Assembly: GCA_030447415.1 (NCBI GenBank)
Contig: JAUJOZ010000035.1
Span: 1-51,019, forward strand
Direction: 5' to 3'
Source: Thermomicrobiales bacterium
GTDB lineage: Bacteria; Chloroflexota; Chloroflexia; Thermomicrobiales; UBA6265
DNA length: 51,019 nucleotides
The translations under genes and the position numbers were made by a program. Numbering within the stretch: the stretch's first letter is position 1; each line of letters opens with the position of its first letter. This document shows, piece by piece, positions 28,636 to 36,281 of the stretch. The notes beneath the pieces are model-generated. The model worked only from the letters and a program-made list of their open reading frames with translations. It was not told the origin of the DNA and made no database searches.

Positions 28636-29709
28636 TTACTGGCACACCCATTCGTTGCGGCGGCCGACGGACCACATCCAGCCGGCGGCGTTGGCGCTGG
28701 CCCAGGGGTCGAAGATGTCATAGCCAGCGTAGGGCGTCGAAGCCCAGGTGCTGGGGACAAACTGGAAGAGACCGTAGGAACCCGCCGGGTTGACGGCGTT
28801 CGGGTCCAAATTCGACTCGCACCGCGCCACGCGCAGCATGTCCTCGCGCGGCTGGCCGTAGCGGTCGGCCGCGGCGTAGATGATCTGGATGATCTGGTCG
28901 GTGGTGTACCCGGAGCCATTGCCGGGGGACGGGGCGCCGCCGACATTCAGGTAGGTGGCCGAGGCCCAGCCGCGGACGCTCCCGTAGTAGACGTTGTAGT
29001 ACCCGTTCTGGCTGATGCCGGTGAGTGAGACGCTGGCACCGTATGGGATCACGGTAAGGATGCTATAGCCCGTGCCGGGCCCGGAGCGCAGGTTGAGATT
29101 GGCCGTCGCCACCGCCGAGCCACTCGTGGGGGCGGGAGAGGGTGACGGTGATGGCGATGGCGACGGGGTCGTGCCGCTACCGCCTGAAGTCAGGTAGGCG
29201 CTGTAGGCCCAACCCGCCGTACCGTTGTAGGTCACCGAGACGAAGCCGTTGGAGCTTTGGCCGGTCAGCGTGACGGTCGCGCCGTACGGCATCACGGTGA
29301 TGACGTGGTCGGCGAAGCTGGGGCCGGCGCGCAGATTGAGCGCCGTCGTGGTCTTAGCGGTGCCGGTGCCGCTGCCGCCCGGAGCCGGGCTGCCGCCCTG
29401 GGAGAGATAGGCGCTGTAGGCCCAACCGGTCATGTTGGCGTAGGTGACCTTAGCGAAGCCGTTCTGGTTGGTCCCGAGGAGGGTCACGGTGCTGCCGGCC
29501 GGCATCACGGCCATCACCGAGTACCCGGTGCCCGGCCCACTGCGCAGGTTCAGGGCCGTGGTGGTCGTCGCCGTGGCCGCGAGCGCGGCGCGCGGCGCGG
29601 GGACAACGGCGGCGCCAACGGTCGTGAGGACCAACAAGGCGACGGAGAGCGCCAGCGCCCGACGCCGGGTGCGCGGGGACGTGGCGGAACGGCGAGTCAC
29701 GAAACGCAT
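28636..29709 (-). CDS. Exported SH3-repeat protein with lysozyme-fold (transglycosylase) domain
   Basis: A 357-residue exported wall protein. A signal peptide spans about residues 15-45 (RALALSVALLVLTTVGAAVV, AAA cleavage). Three bacterial SH3 (SH3_3) domains follow, each opening with LNLRSGPGTGYSV-like or LNLRAGPSFADHV sequence and closing with GWAYSAYL or GWASATYL. Ser/Pro and Gly-rich linkers separate them (SPSPSPSPSPAP). The C-terminus is a lysozyme-like domain with catalytic Glu298 in ARCESNLDP and GSYGLFQFVPSTW. SH3 domains bind peptidoglycan and the last domain should cut it, so it is probably a wall-remodelling enzyme, similar in layout to resuscitation-promoting factors. ATG at 29709 follows AAGGAG by ten bases. 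A long structured leader precedes it. Confidence 0.92.
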   Translation of the reverse strand: MRFVTRRSATSPRTRRRALALSVALLVLTTVGAAVVPAPRAALAATATTTTALNLRSGPGTGYSVMAVMPAGSTVTLLGTNQNGFAKVTYANMTGWAYSAYLSQGGSPAPGGSGTGTAKTTTALNLRAGPSFADHVITVMPYGATVTLTGQSSNGFVSVTYNGTAGWAYSAYLTSGGSGTTPSPSPSPSPSPAPTSGSAVATANLNLRSGPGTGYSILTVIPYGASVSLTGISQNGYYNVYYGSVRGWASATYLNVGGAPSPGNGSGYTTDQIIQIIYAAADRYGQPREDMLRVARCESNLDPNAVNPAGSYGLFQFVPSTWASTPYAGYDIFDPWASANAAGWMWSVGRRNEWVCQ

Positions 29710-29819
29710 GGAACAGTCGCTCCTTCTCGAAGTTGGCTCGCGGGCAACGGCGGAGCCGGCGCCTGCAACCCAACCTCGGGTCGGCCGCGGAACGCGGTGA
29801 ACGGATGCAACGAGACGGG

Positions 29820-29932
29820 TCAAACCGATCGCTGGCGGGTCCCGAGCACGTTCCCTCCACCGTGCCGGGCGCTTGGTCTACTGGCCCCATGGGGCTTCCC
29901 ACAAGCCTCAGGGGCGGGGAAAACCAGCGGTT
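29820..29932 (-). promoter_or_regulatory. Structured 5' leader of the SH3/lysozyme gene
   Basis: The transcript would carry about 225 nt before the ATG at 29709. Inside it, CGCTGG and CCAGCG (plus AACCG/CGGTT) can close a stem that encloses two arms. One arm nests GCCCC/GGGGC over GGCTT/AAGCC; the other pairs CCCG-GCACG with CGTGC-CGGG around a purine-rich loop. The layout resembles a three-way junction element. I do not recognise a riboswitch class: the GGGGGACCCA and GGGGUGAAUC blocks of the c-di-AMP (ydaO) element are absent. Confidence 0.4.
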
Positions 29933-29940
29933 GTGCTGTT

Positions 29941-29970
29941 GTTATTGCACAGACATGATGAAAGTGTCAA
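29941..29970 (-). promoter_or_regulatory. Promoter of the SH3/lysozyme gene
   Basis: On the minus strand a perfect TTGACA (29970-29965) is followed after 18 bp by AATAAC (29946-29941; four of six with TATAAT). It sits at the upstream edge of the long leader. Confidence 0.5.
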
Positions 29971-30195
29971 AGCGTGCCACGTTGACACCGGGCGTCGGCA
30001 TCCACCGGCGCCCGCCGTTTCGTGTCGTCGCCTCGCCAGTTCGCTGACCGAGCCATCGCGCAGCCATCGCGCGGCCGGGTCCCTCCCCATCGCGTCCGTA
30101 CGGGTCCAGCCAACCCGCGGGTTTGTCGCTCTCTACGTCGGCGCCTGCGTCGGCGGATTCATTCCGTGCCAAATCGGCACAGCCGCCGCAGGTTG

Positions 30196-30224
30196 TTGAC
30201 AAACTGGATAAACTACTCTAGATT
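30196..30224 (+). promoter_or_regulatory. Promoter of the SAM-riboswitch operon
   Basis: TTGACA (30196-30201), 17-bp spacer, TAGATT (30219-30224; four of six). The predicted start of transcription, about 30231, lies 23 bases before the aptamer, a normal arrangement. Confidence 0.7.
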
Positions 30225-30253
30225 CCATACCAGACAACCGAATAGCGCACCAC

Positions 30254-30359
30254 ACTCATCCAGAGGGGCAGAGGGACCGGCCCGACGAAGCCCCAGCAAC
30301 CACCCGACACCGCCGTTGGGCAGGTGCTAAGTCCGACAGGATTCGCCTGGAAGATGAGG
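30254..30359 (+). ncRNA. SAM-I (S-box) riboswitch aptamer
   Basis: All core parts of the S-box are visible. P1 pairs CTCATC (30255-30260) with GATGAG (30353-30358). The P2/internal-loop block AGAGGGACCGGCCCGACGAA continues into GCCCCAGCAACC, matching the conserved GAGGGA-ctGGCCC-gaTGAaaCC-GCAACC. P3 follows, and GGTGCTAAGTCCGACAGG is the conserved GGTGCTAAtTCC block. SAM-I elements bind S-adenosylmethionine and repress sulfur and methionine genes when SAM is plentiful. It precedes a sulfonate-type ABC operon. Confidence 0.93.
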
Positions 30360-30398
30360 GTCGTGGTCCCGCCACCGCCAGCCGCGGTGCGGCTCCGA

Positions 30399-30430
30399 CG
30401 CCCTCATCGTTTGTCGATGGGGGCGTTTTC
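30399..30430 (+). terminator. Riboswitch-controlled intrinsic terminator
   Basis: CGCCCTCATCG (30399-30409) pairs with CGATGGGGGCG (30415-30425; one G-U) around a five-base loop and is followed by TTTTC. The 5' arm's CCCTCATC (30401-30408) can instead pair perfectly for 8 bp with GATGAGGG (30353-30360), which is the 3' strand of aptamer P1. With SAM bound, P1 holds GATGAG and the terminator forms; without SAM, the antiterminator forms and the ABC genes are read. Confidence 0.88.
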
Positions 30431-30458
30431 GCGTCCCGGAGGGAAAGGGCCACCGACC

Positions 30459-31259
30459 ATGGCGGAATCGGTGACGCTGACGCGGGTCGCCAAGGTCTTC
30501 CCGACCGACCGGGCGCCGCTGCCCGTGCTAGACGACATCCAGCTCCACATCGAGCGCGGCGAGTTCGTCGCGGTGCTCGGCCCGAGCGGCTGCGGCAAGT
30601 CGACGCTGTTGCGCCTCGTCGCGGGATTGGAGCGCCCTTCGGCCGGCACGGTACGACTTGGCGAGCGGGCGGTGACGGGCATTGACCCCCGGTCCGCCGT
30701 TGTCTTTCAGGAACCGCGGCTCCTGCCGTGGAAGACCGTCGCCGCCAATGTGGCGCTCGGGGTCCGGCACGCGGCGGCTCGCGACGGCAGGGCGACGCCC
30801 GAGGCGATGCTCGACCGCGTCGGCCTGACCGGGTTCGAGCGCGCCCTTCCCCATCAGCTGTCCGGCGGCATGGCGCAGCGCGCGGCGTTGGCGCGGGCGC
30901 TCGTCGGCCGGCCGGGGGTGCTGCTACTCGACGAGCCGTTCGCCTCCCTCGACGCCCTGACCCGGCTACGGATGCAGGACCTGCTCGCCGACGTCTGCCG
31001 CGACCTGCGGCCGACGACGGTGATGGTGACGCACGATGTCGACGAGGCGCTCTTCCTGGCCGACCGGGTCGTCGTCATGGGGCCCCGCCCCGCCACCGTC
31101 GTGGCGACCCTCTGCGTTCCGGGTGGGCGCCCCCGCGATCGCGGCGACGTGGCGCTGGCGCCGCTTCGGGCCGAGATCCTGGGGCACTTCGGACTCGCGC
31201 ACACCGTGCCGGCGCCGCCCACCGTGGGCGAGGCGGCTGCAATCGCCATCAGCGCTTAG
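30459..31259 (+). CDS. ssuB: ABC transporter ATPase, SsuB/TauB type
   Basis: A 266-residue nucleotide-binding subunit. Walker A GPSGCGKST is at 41-49, then the Q-loop (FQEPRLLPW), signature LSGGMAQRAALARAL, Walker B VLLLDEPFASLDAL and the H-loop His in VTHDVDEAL. The FQEPRLLPWKTV form is typical of the nitrate/sulfonate/taurine (NitT/TauT) group. The NIL regulatory domain of methionine MetN is absent. It drives import through the permease encoded two genes later. The riboswitch upstream implies a sulfur-containing cargo, such as an alkanesulfonate or sulfate ester. ATG at 30459 begins the conserved fold. It is the first gene of a three-gene operon; the next begins 24 bp after its stop. Confidence 0.92.
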   Translation: MAESVTLTRVAKVFPTDRAPLPVLDDIQLHIERGEFVAVLGPSGCGKSTLLRLVAGLERPSAGTVRLGERAVTGIDPRSAVVFQEPRLLPWKTVAANVALGVRHAAARDGRATPEAMLDRVGLTGFERALPHQLSGGMAQRAALARALVGRPGVLLLDEPFASLDALTRLRMQDLLADVCRDLRPTTVMVTHDVDEALFLADRVVVMGPRPATVVATLCVPGGRPRDRGDVALAPLRAEILGHFGLAHTVPAPPTVGEAAAIAISA

Positions 31260-31283
31260 CGGCGCGGGGAGGGGAGGATGGTC

Positions 31284-32297
31284 ATGACGAAACGCTGGAC
31301 GACCCTCGTGGTCTTCGGGTTGGTACTCGTGCCGCTCCTGGCAGCGTGGCAGACCCCGGTCGCCGCCGCCCAGGAGGCGCCGGACAAGATCCGGTTGGAC
31401 TACGCCTACTACAACCCGAGCAGCCTGGTCCTGCGCCGCTTCGCCTGGCTGGAAGAGGACCTGGCGGCGGACGGCGTCGAGGTCGAGTGGGTCCTCAGCG
31501 CCGGCAGCAACAAGGCGAACGAGTACTTGCGGTCGGAAGCGATCGACTTCGGCTCCACCGCGGGGTCGGCGGCGCTGCTCGCCCGCGCCAACGGCTCGCC
31601 GATCCAGACGGTCTACATCTACTCCAAGCCGGAGTGGGCGGCGTTGGTGGTACTGAAGGACTCGCCGATCACCGAGGTCGCCCAGCTCAAGGGAAAGAAG
31701 ATCGCTGCCACTAAGGGCACCGACCCCTATTTCTTCCTGCTCCGCTCGCTGGCCGCGGTCGGCCTGTCCGGGAGTGACGTCGAGGTCGTCAACCTGCAGC
31801 ACGCCGACGGACGGGTGGCGTTGGAGCGGGGCCAGGTCGACGCCTGGGCGGGGCTCGACCCGCACATGGCCCAGACCGAGCTGGAGCAGGGCTCGCGCCT
31901 CCTCTACCGCAACATCGATTTCAACACCTACGGCTTCCTCAACGCCCGCACCGAGTTCCTGGAGGACCACGCGGCCTACGTTCCGCGCGTCCTCGCCGCG
32001 TACGAGCGCGCCCGGCAATGGATCCTCGATCACCCGGACGAGGCGGCGCAGATCCTGGCCGAGGAAGCGAAGATCACGCTGGAGGTGGCCAAGCGCGAGC
32101 TCGTCGAGCGGACGGTGCTGACCACGAGCCCCGTCCCGGGCGAGGAGCATGCCGCGGTACTGCGAGAGGTCATTCCGATCTTCAAGGCCGAAAACCAGGT
32201 CAGCCCGGACGCCGATGTCGAGGCCGCGCTGGCCGGACTCTTCGCGCCGCAGTTCATTCAGGCCGTGGTCTCCGCTGCGGCGACGCCCACGCCCTAG
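31284..32297 (+). CDS. ssuA: Sulfonate-type ABC substrate-binding protein
   Basis: A 337-residue exported binding protein of the SsuA/TauA/NMT1 class. The signal peptide is at about 5-30 (WTTLVVFGLVLVPLLAAW, AAAQ cleavage). The mature protein has the type-II periplasmic fold: LDYAYYNPSSLVLRRFAWLE, the ligand-site loop VLSAGSNKANEYLRSEAIDF, and GKKIAATKGTDPYFFLLRSL. GQVDAWAGLDPHM follows. This pattern recognises sulfonates or similar small anions; the exact ligand is not readable. ATG at 31284 is preferred over ATG at 31278 because GGGGAGG is at proper spacing. It lies between the ATPase and permease in a SAM-controlled operon. Confidence 0.9.
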   Translation: MTKRWTTLVVFGLVLVPLLAAWQTPVAAAQEAPDKIRLDYAYYNPSSLVLRRFAWLEEDLAADGVEVEWVLSAGSNKANEYLRSEAIDFGSTAGSAALLARANGSPIQTVYIYSKPEWAALVVLKDSPITEVAQLKGKKIAATKGTDPYFFLLRSLAAVGLSGSDVEVVNLQHADGRVALERGQVDAWAGLDPHMAQTELEQGSRLLYRNIDFNTYGFLNARTEFLEDHAAYVPRVLAAYERARQWILDHPDEAAQILAEEAKITLEVAKRELVERTVLTTSPVPGEEHAAVLREVIPIFKAENQVSPDADVEAALAGLFAPQFIQAVVSAAATPTP

Positions 32298-32316
32298 AGG
32301 GAGTCGAGGAGCGGCG

Positions 32317-33150
32317 ATGCTGAAGCAGGCGATCACCCTTCGCCCCACCGTCCGTGGTGAGCCAGCGCGCTGGGTCCCGCCCGCCGCGTGGCTCCAGCCG
32401 CTCCGCCGGCTGCTGGTCCCGGTCGCGCTCCTGCTGCTCTGGCAGGTCGTGGTCGAGCGGGGCGTCTTCAGCCGGGGGCAGCTCCCGGCGCCGCTCGACG
32501 TGGTGGCGGCCGGTCGCGAGTTGGCGGAGAACGGCCTCCTCGTCCCCAACGTCCTCGCCAGCGTGCGGCGAGTCCTCTGGGGCTTTGCGCTGGGCGGGGT
32601 GATTGCCCTTGCGCTCGGGCTGATCGTCGGCGTGTCGCGCGCGGCGGAGGAGGTCCTAGCCCCGACCCTGCAGGCGCTGCGGGCGGTCCCGTCGCTGGCC
32701 TGGGTCCCGCTGCTGCTGCTCTGGCTGGGAATCTACGAGGGGCCGAAGGTGACGCTGGTGGCAATCGGGGCCTTCTTCCCGATCTACACCAACCTCGTGG
32801 CAGGCATCCGCCAGATCGACCGCAAGCTGGTCGAGGTGGGCCGCGCCTACGGGCTGCGCGGCTGGTCGCTGGCGTGGGAGGTGATGCTTCCGGCCTCGCT
32901 ACCGTCGCTCTTGACGGGGATGCGCCTGGGCCTGGCGCAGGGCTGGCTCTTTTTGGTGGCCGCCGAGCTGATCGGCGCGTCCGAAGGGTTGGGGTTCCTC
33001 CTGATCGACTCTCAGAATACCGGGCGCGCCGACATCATCGTGCTGACCATCGTCCTGCTGGCGCTGCTGGGCAAGATCTCCGACGCGCTGCTGCAAGCGC
33101 TGGAGCGCCGCCTGCTCCGCTGGACTGACACCTTCCGCGGGCGGACGTAG
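32317..33150 (+). CDS. ssuC: ABC transporter permease, SsuC/TauC type
   Basis: A 277-residue inner-membrane permease. Hydrophobic segments include LLVPVALLLLWQVVVERGVF, VLWGFALGGVIALALGLIVG, PSLAWVPLLLLWLGIYEGPK and the last, IIVLTIVLLALLGKISDALL. The EAA-type coupling loop is ELIGASEGLGFLLIDSQN, near the end of the domain, plus VEVGRAYGLRGWSLAWEVML upstream. It forms the channel used by SsuA and SsuB. ATG at 32317 follows GAGGAGCGGCG. It starts 19 bp after the ssuA stop and is the last gene of the operon; a GC hairpin follows 18 bp downstream. Confidence 0.92.
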   Translation: MLKQAITLRPTVRGEPARWVPPAAWLQPLRRLLVPVALLLLWQVVVERGVFSRGQLPAPLDVVAAGRELAENGLLVPNVLASVRRVLWGFALGGVIALALGLIVGVSRAAEEVLAPTLQALRAVPSLAWVPLLLLWLGIYEGPKVTLVAIGAFFPIYTNLVAGIRQIDRKLVEVGRAYGLRGWSLAWEVMLPASLPSLLTGMRLGLAQGWLFLVAAELIGASEGLGFLLIDSQNTGRADIIVLTIVLLALLGKISDALLQALERRLLRWTDTFRGRT

Positions 33151-33168
33151 CGCACGAGGGGGGATCGT

Positions 33169-33192
33169 GGCCGTCGCGTCACGCGACCGGCC
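33169..33192 (+). terminator. Hairpin at the end of the ssu operon
   Basis: GGCCGTCGCG pairs with CGCGACCGGCC (10 bp with one bulged C), 18 bp past the ssuC stop. No T-run is present; terminator role is inferred from position. Confidence 0.4.
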
Positions 33193-33349
33193 CGGCGGTC
33201 CTGCCCCCCTGGCCAGACGCCGGGGCCGTCGCTCGCCGAACCCGAGTTCAGTTCCGCTCCCGCGGTTTGTCCGGGTGGGCCTGACGTGACCCCTGGGTGG
33301 ACGGGCCGCCGAGCACCAAGCGAGAAGCGAGGAACCCGGCCACGCGGGC

Positions 33350-34312
33350 TTAGTCGCCTGACTCGCTCACCACCACCCGCACGACCCCTGGCTTAAATCG
33401 CACCAGCAAGCTCTCCCCGTCGCGCACCAGCGGCTGGTCCAGTGTGCCCTCCGGGTCGTAGTCCACGGCGTCGCGGAGGCGGAGGCGCTGGCCGGTCACG
33501 CCGACGAGCAGCGTCAGCGGCCCGCCGAGCGGGGCGACGCCGCGCACGAAGTTGTACGCCCAGCGGGCCGGGAGGTTCGTTGGCACGCTGAAGTCCGCGG
33601 CCGTGGGGACCGGGGCGGTCGTCGCCAGCGCGTCGTCCTGGGCGACGGGCGTCACCGACCCGGCGGCGAGGGCGGGGATCGCTGCCACCAGCAGACGGCC
33701 GCCCAACTCGGCCAGGTGTCGTTCCAATGCCAGCGCGCGGACGCCCTCCGGCACGTCGCAGCCCGCCTGGGCGACGACCGGCCCGGTGTCCAGACCGGCA
33801 TCCATCAGATGCACCGTGGCGCCGGTGCGTCGTTCTCCCCGGCGCAGCGTCCAGAAGACCGGGTCCGGGCCCCGTCCACGCGGCAGGAGCGAGGGGTGGA
33901 CGTTGAGGAAGCCGAGCGGCGGCGCGTCGAGCACCGTTCGCGGCAGCCGCCACGGGAAGCAGGCGACGACGACGATGTCCGGCCGGTGCGCCGCGATCGC
34001 CCCGACTCCCTCCGACCCTTGAGGGCCAGCCACGTCGAGGACCAGGATCCTCGCTCCCCGCGCCAGATCCACGACTGCGTGATCTCCCACCCCTGCCTCT
34101 GCCGTCTCATCCTGCCTGGGTAGCACGACGGCGCGGACGTCAAAGCCGGCGTCGAGCAGAGCCGCCAGCGGCGGAACGGAGAAGGCGCACCGCATGCCGA
34201 AGAAGACGACGCGTGGGGTGGTGGAGGGGGATGGGCAACGGGAGACGGAGGCTAGTGAGGGGTCGGTAATGGGAGCGTTTGACAGCGACCCACTGCGTCC
34301 TCTACGGTTCAC
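33350..34312 (-). CDS. Formyltransferase family protein (Fmt-like)
   Basis: A 320-residue protein of the methionyl-tRNA/10-formyl-THF formyltransferase superfamily. The Rossmann start VVFFGMRCAFSVPPLAALLD and the catalytic triad region FLNVHPSLLPRGRGPDPVFW (Asn and His) with MDAGLDTGPVV (catalytic Asp) are intact. A C-terminal domain as in Fmt follows (PARWAYNFVRGVAPLGGPL). It could formylate initiator tRNA, but the substitution in the SLLPxYRG loop (here SLLPRGRG) and the FPWRLP segment suggest a divergent paralogue acting on an amino sugar or nucleotide. The only start before the fold is GTG at 34312, giving an odd 33-residue N-terminal extension. Confidence 0.82.
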   Translation of the reverse strand: MNRRGRSGSLSNAPITDPSLASVSRCPSPSTTPRVVFFGMRCAFSVPPLAALLDAGFDVRAVVLPRQDETAEAGVGDHAVVDLARGARILVLDVAGPQGSEGVGAIAAHRPDIVVVACFPWRLPRTVLDAPPLGFLNVHPSLLPRGRGPDPVFWTLRRGERRTGATVHLMDAGLDTGPVVAQAGCDVPEGVRALALERHLAELGGRLLVAAIPALAAGSVTPVAQDDALATTAPVPTAADFSVPTNLPARWAYNFVRGVAPLGGPLTLLVGVTGQRLRLRDAVDYDPEGTLDQPLVRDGESLLVRFKPGVVRVVVSESGD

Positions 34313-34464
34313 CCACGTATCCCCTTGCCGATCAGTTCGTCGCCGGTGGCCGCGGCCGGTCGGATCCTCCAGTCAGGCGCCGGATTCGGGGCGGGACGCG
34401 GGGCAGCTCGACCGTTCCGACCCTTGACCCTCAACGATTGTCCGTATCCCCACGGAGAGCGACC

Positions 34465-34806
34465 ATGGCGCGATTGGTTCAGTGCGTCAAGCTCGGTCGG
34501 GAGTTGCCCGGGTTGGAGAAGCCACCATTCCCGGGCGAGTTGGGCCAGCGCATCTACGAGAATGTCTCGGCCGAGGGCTACTCCCTCTGGCAGCCACACA
34601 TGACGATCCTGATCAACCACTACGGGCTCAACCCGGCCGACCCCGACACCCGTCAGATCCTCCGCGACCAGATGGAGGAGTTCTTCTTCGGCGAGGACGC
34701 CCGGATGCCCGAAGGCTGGATCCCCGCCGGTGCCGGTGCCGGCGGCGGTGCCAAGGGGGGCGGCGCCTCGGCCAAGGGGGGCGGCGCCCCGGCCCGGAAG
34801 AAGTAG
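34465..34806 (+). CDS. YggX-like Fe(II) trafficking protein with low-complexity tail
   Basis: A 113-residue product. Residues 1-85 follow the YggX/Fe-trafficking fold: MARLVQCVKLGRELPGLEKP, with Cys7 near the N-terminus, PGELGQRIYENVSAEGYSLW, then HMTILINHYGLNPADP and QILRDQMEEFFFG. Family members guard Fe-S clusters against oxidative damage or supply iron for their repair. The C-terminal 30 residues are a Gly/Ala/Lys tail made of a repeated GGGA-AKGGGA unit (21-bp tandem DNA repeat), which ordinary YggX lacks. The start ATG 34465 has GGAG upstream. It is divergent from the formyltransferase gene. Confidence 0.88.
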   Translation: MARLVQCVKLGRELPGLEKPPFPGELGQRIYENVSAEGYSLWQPHMTILINHYGLNPADPDTRQILRDQMEEFFFGEDARMPEGWIPAGAGAGGGAKGGGASAKGGGAPARKK

Positions 34807-34911
34807 ACAGGCGGCGGTCGGCACAACGGATCGTCGAGGCGCATCGCCCTCGCCGCTTGGCTGCCGCGGCCCCAAGTCGGGCGACGCCCGCGTCGCCCCT
34901 GGAGACCCGGT

Positions 34912-36279
34912 CTACGGGTGACCGGCGCCCCCGCTCGCCAGCATGATCGTCGGCTCGATCTTGAACTCCAGCCGGGCGTGCGCCTCGCGCAGTGCGGCCT
35001 CGGCGTCCACCGGGGACTTGGCGCGGGCGAAGATGAAGCCCAGGTAGCTGGCGCCCTCCGGGAGCGGCACCACCGGGTGATTCAGCTTAGCGGTGATCTC
35101 GACGCCGGTGATGTGGGGAACGGCGCTCGCTTCCTCCTGACCTCGTACCGCGCGCAGCATGCCCGCCTTGGAGACTGGAATCGGAATCATCATCACCCCA
35201 GCCGCCTCGCCGCTCCGCTCCAGCTCGGCAGGAAGCGGCAGGCCGACGGCGTGGCGCAGGATCAGCTCTTCGAGGCAGACGCCGGCGCCGAACTCCAGGA
35301 TGCTTCCGCAGAGCCCGCCGATCGAGCGCCCCGCCATCTCGATCAGCCAGATCTCCTCCCCGTCGACCCGCAGCTCGGCGTGGACCGGTCCTTCCCGCAG
35401 GCCGAGCGCGGCCGCCGCCTCGGCCGTCCGCGCCGCAATCGCCGCCTGGATGTCGTGCGGCAGGCGAGACGGGGTGACGTAGATCGTCTCCTCGAAGAAC
35501 GGGCCGTCGAGCGGATCCGGCTTGTCGAAGAGCGCCAGCGTCCGTAGCTCGCCGCCGGTGAGCAGTCCCTCCAGCGCGACCTCGACGCCGGGGACGAACC
35601 GCTCCACCAGCAGATGGGTCTCCGCCGGCGGGTTGCCTTCGCCAAGCAACAGTCGCCGCGTCCGTTCCCAGGCGGCAACGAACTCCTCCGGGTCGTCGGC
35701 CCGGATCACGCCCCGACTGCCGGACAGGCGTAGCGGCTTGACGACGCAGGGATACGCGACCTCCCGGGCGATCGCCCGGGGGGCGTCGGTGACGGGGTAG
35801 CGCCGGTACGCAGGCACAGGGACGCCGCCGGCGGCCAGCCGCTCGCGCATCACGAACTTGTCGCGGGCGGCGAGGGCGGAGGCGGGGTCGTTGTGGGGGA
35901 GGTCGAGGAGGGCGCTCGCCGTCGCCGCGAGCAGCGTGGCGCTGTCGTCGACGGAGAGAACCGCGTCGACCGGACCGTCGAGCGTGGCGGCGAGCTGATC
36001 GGCGGCCGCTTCCGGCCGGGTGAAGTCGAGGCCGAGCGGCACGTCCCAGTAGTCGGCGAGGGTTTCCGGCAGGTCGATCGCGCGGATGACCTCCAGCCCC
36101 AGCCGCTCCGCCGCGTCGAGGAAGGCGCCTGCCCGGTACGTCGCCGGGCTCATCAGCAGGACAACACGCCGCCGGCGCCCTTGCCCAACATCCGCGGGTG
36201 AAGGGCGAGGGCCGGGAGCGAGCGCCGTCGCGGCGCCCTCCTTGACTCCTCGCCCCCTCACGGCCTCGACTCCGCCCAT
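34912..36279 (-). CDS. ATP-grasp ligase
   Basis: A 455-residue carboxylate-amine ligase. The N-terminal domain starts at about residue 38 (RVVLLMSPATYRAGAFLDAA). The ATP-grasp core has ARDKFVMRERLAAGGVPVPA, the nucleotide Lys in YPCVVKPLRLSGSRGV, the VERFVPGVEVALEGLL hinge and the metal-binding HAELRVDGEEIWLIEMAGR. It is closest in layout to L-amino acid ligases and biotin carboxylase-like ATP-grasp enzymes, which couple ATP to forming an amide or peptide bond. The partners are not known. The ATG is two bases after the upstream small gene's stop, so the two are coupled. The first 35 residues are low complexity and may not be translated. Confidence 0.85.
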   Translation of the reverse strand: MGGVEAVRGRGVKEGAATALAPGPRPSPADVGQGRRRRVVLLMSPATYRAGAFLDAAERLGLEVIRAIDLPETLADYWDVPLGLDFTRPEAAADQLAATLDGPVDAVLSVDDSATLLAATASALLDLPHNDPASALAARDKFVMRERLAAGGVPVPAYRRYPVTDAPRAIAREVAYPCVVKPLRLSGSRGVIRADDPEEFVAAWERTRRLLLGEGNPPAETHLLVERFVPGVEVALEGLLTGGELRTLALFDKPDPLDGPFFEETIYVTPSRLPHDIQAAIAARTAEAAAALGLREGPVHAELRVDGEEIWLIEMAGRSIGGLCGSILEFGAGVCLEELILRHAVGLPLPAELERSGEAAGVMMIPIPVSKAGMLRAVRGQEEASAVPHITGVEITAKLNHPVVPLPEGASYLGFIFARAKSPVDAEAALREAHARLEFKIEPTIMLASGGAGHP

Positions 36280-36281
36280 GA

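Noticed and set aside
29820..29935. c-di-AMP (ydaO) or cobalamin riboswitch
   Set aside because: The invariant sequence blocks of both classes are missing, although the gene type would suit ydaO. Kept only as an unassigned structured leader.
30459..33150. Methionine MetNIQ transporter
   Set aside because: The ATPase lacks the NIL domain and the binding protein is of the SsuA/TauA type, so ssu-type is preferred despite the SAM riboswitch.
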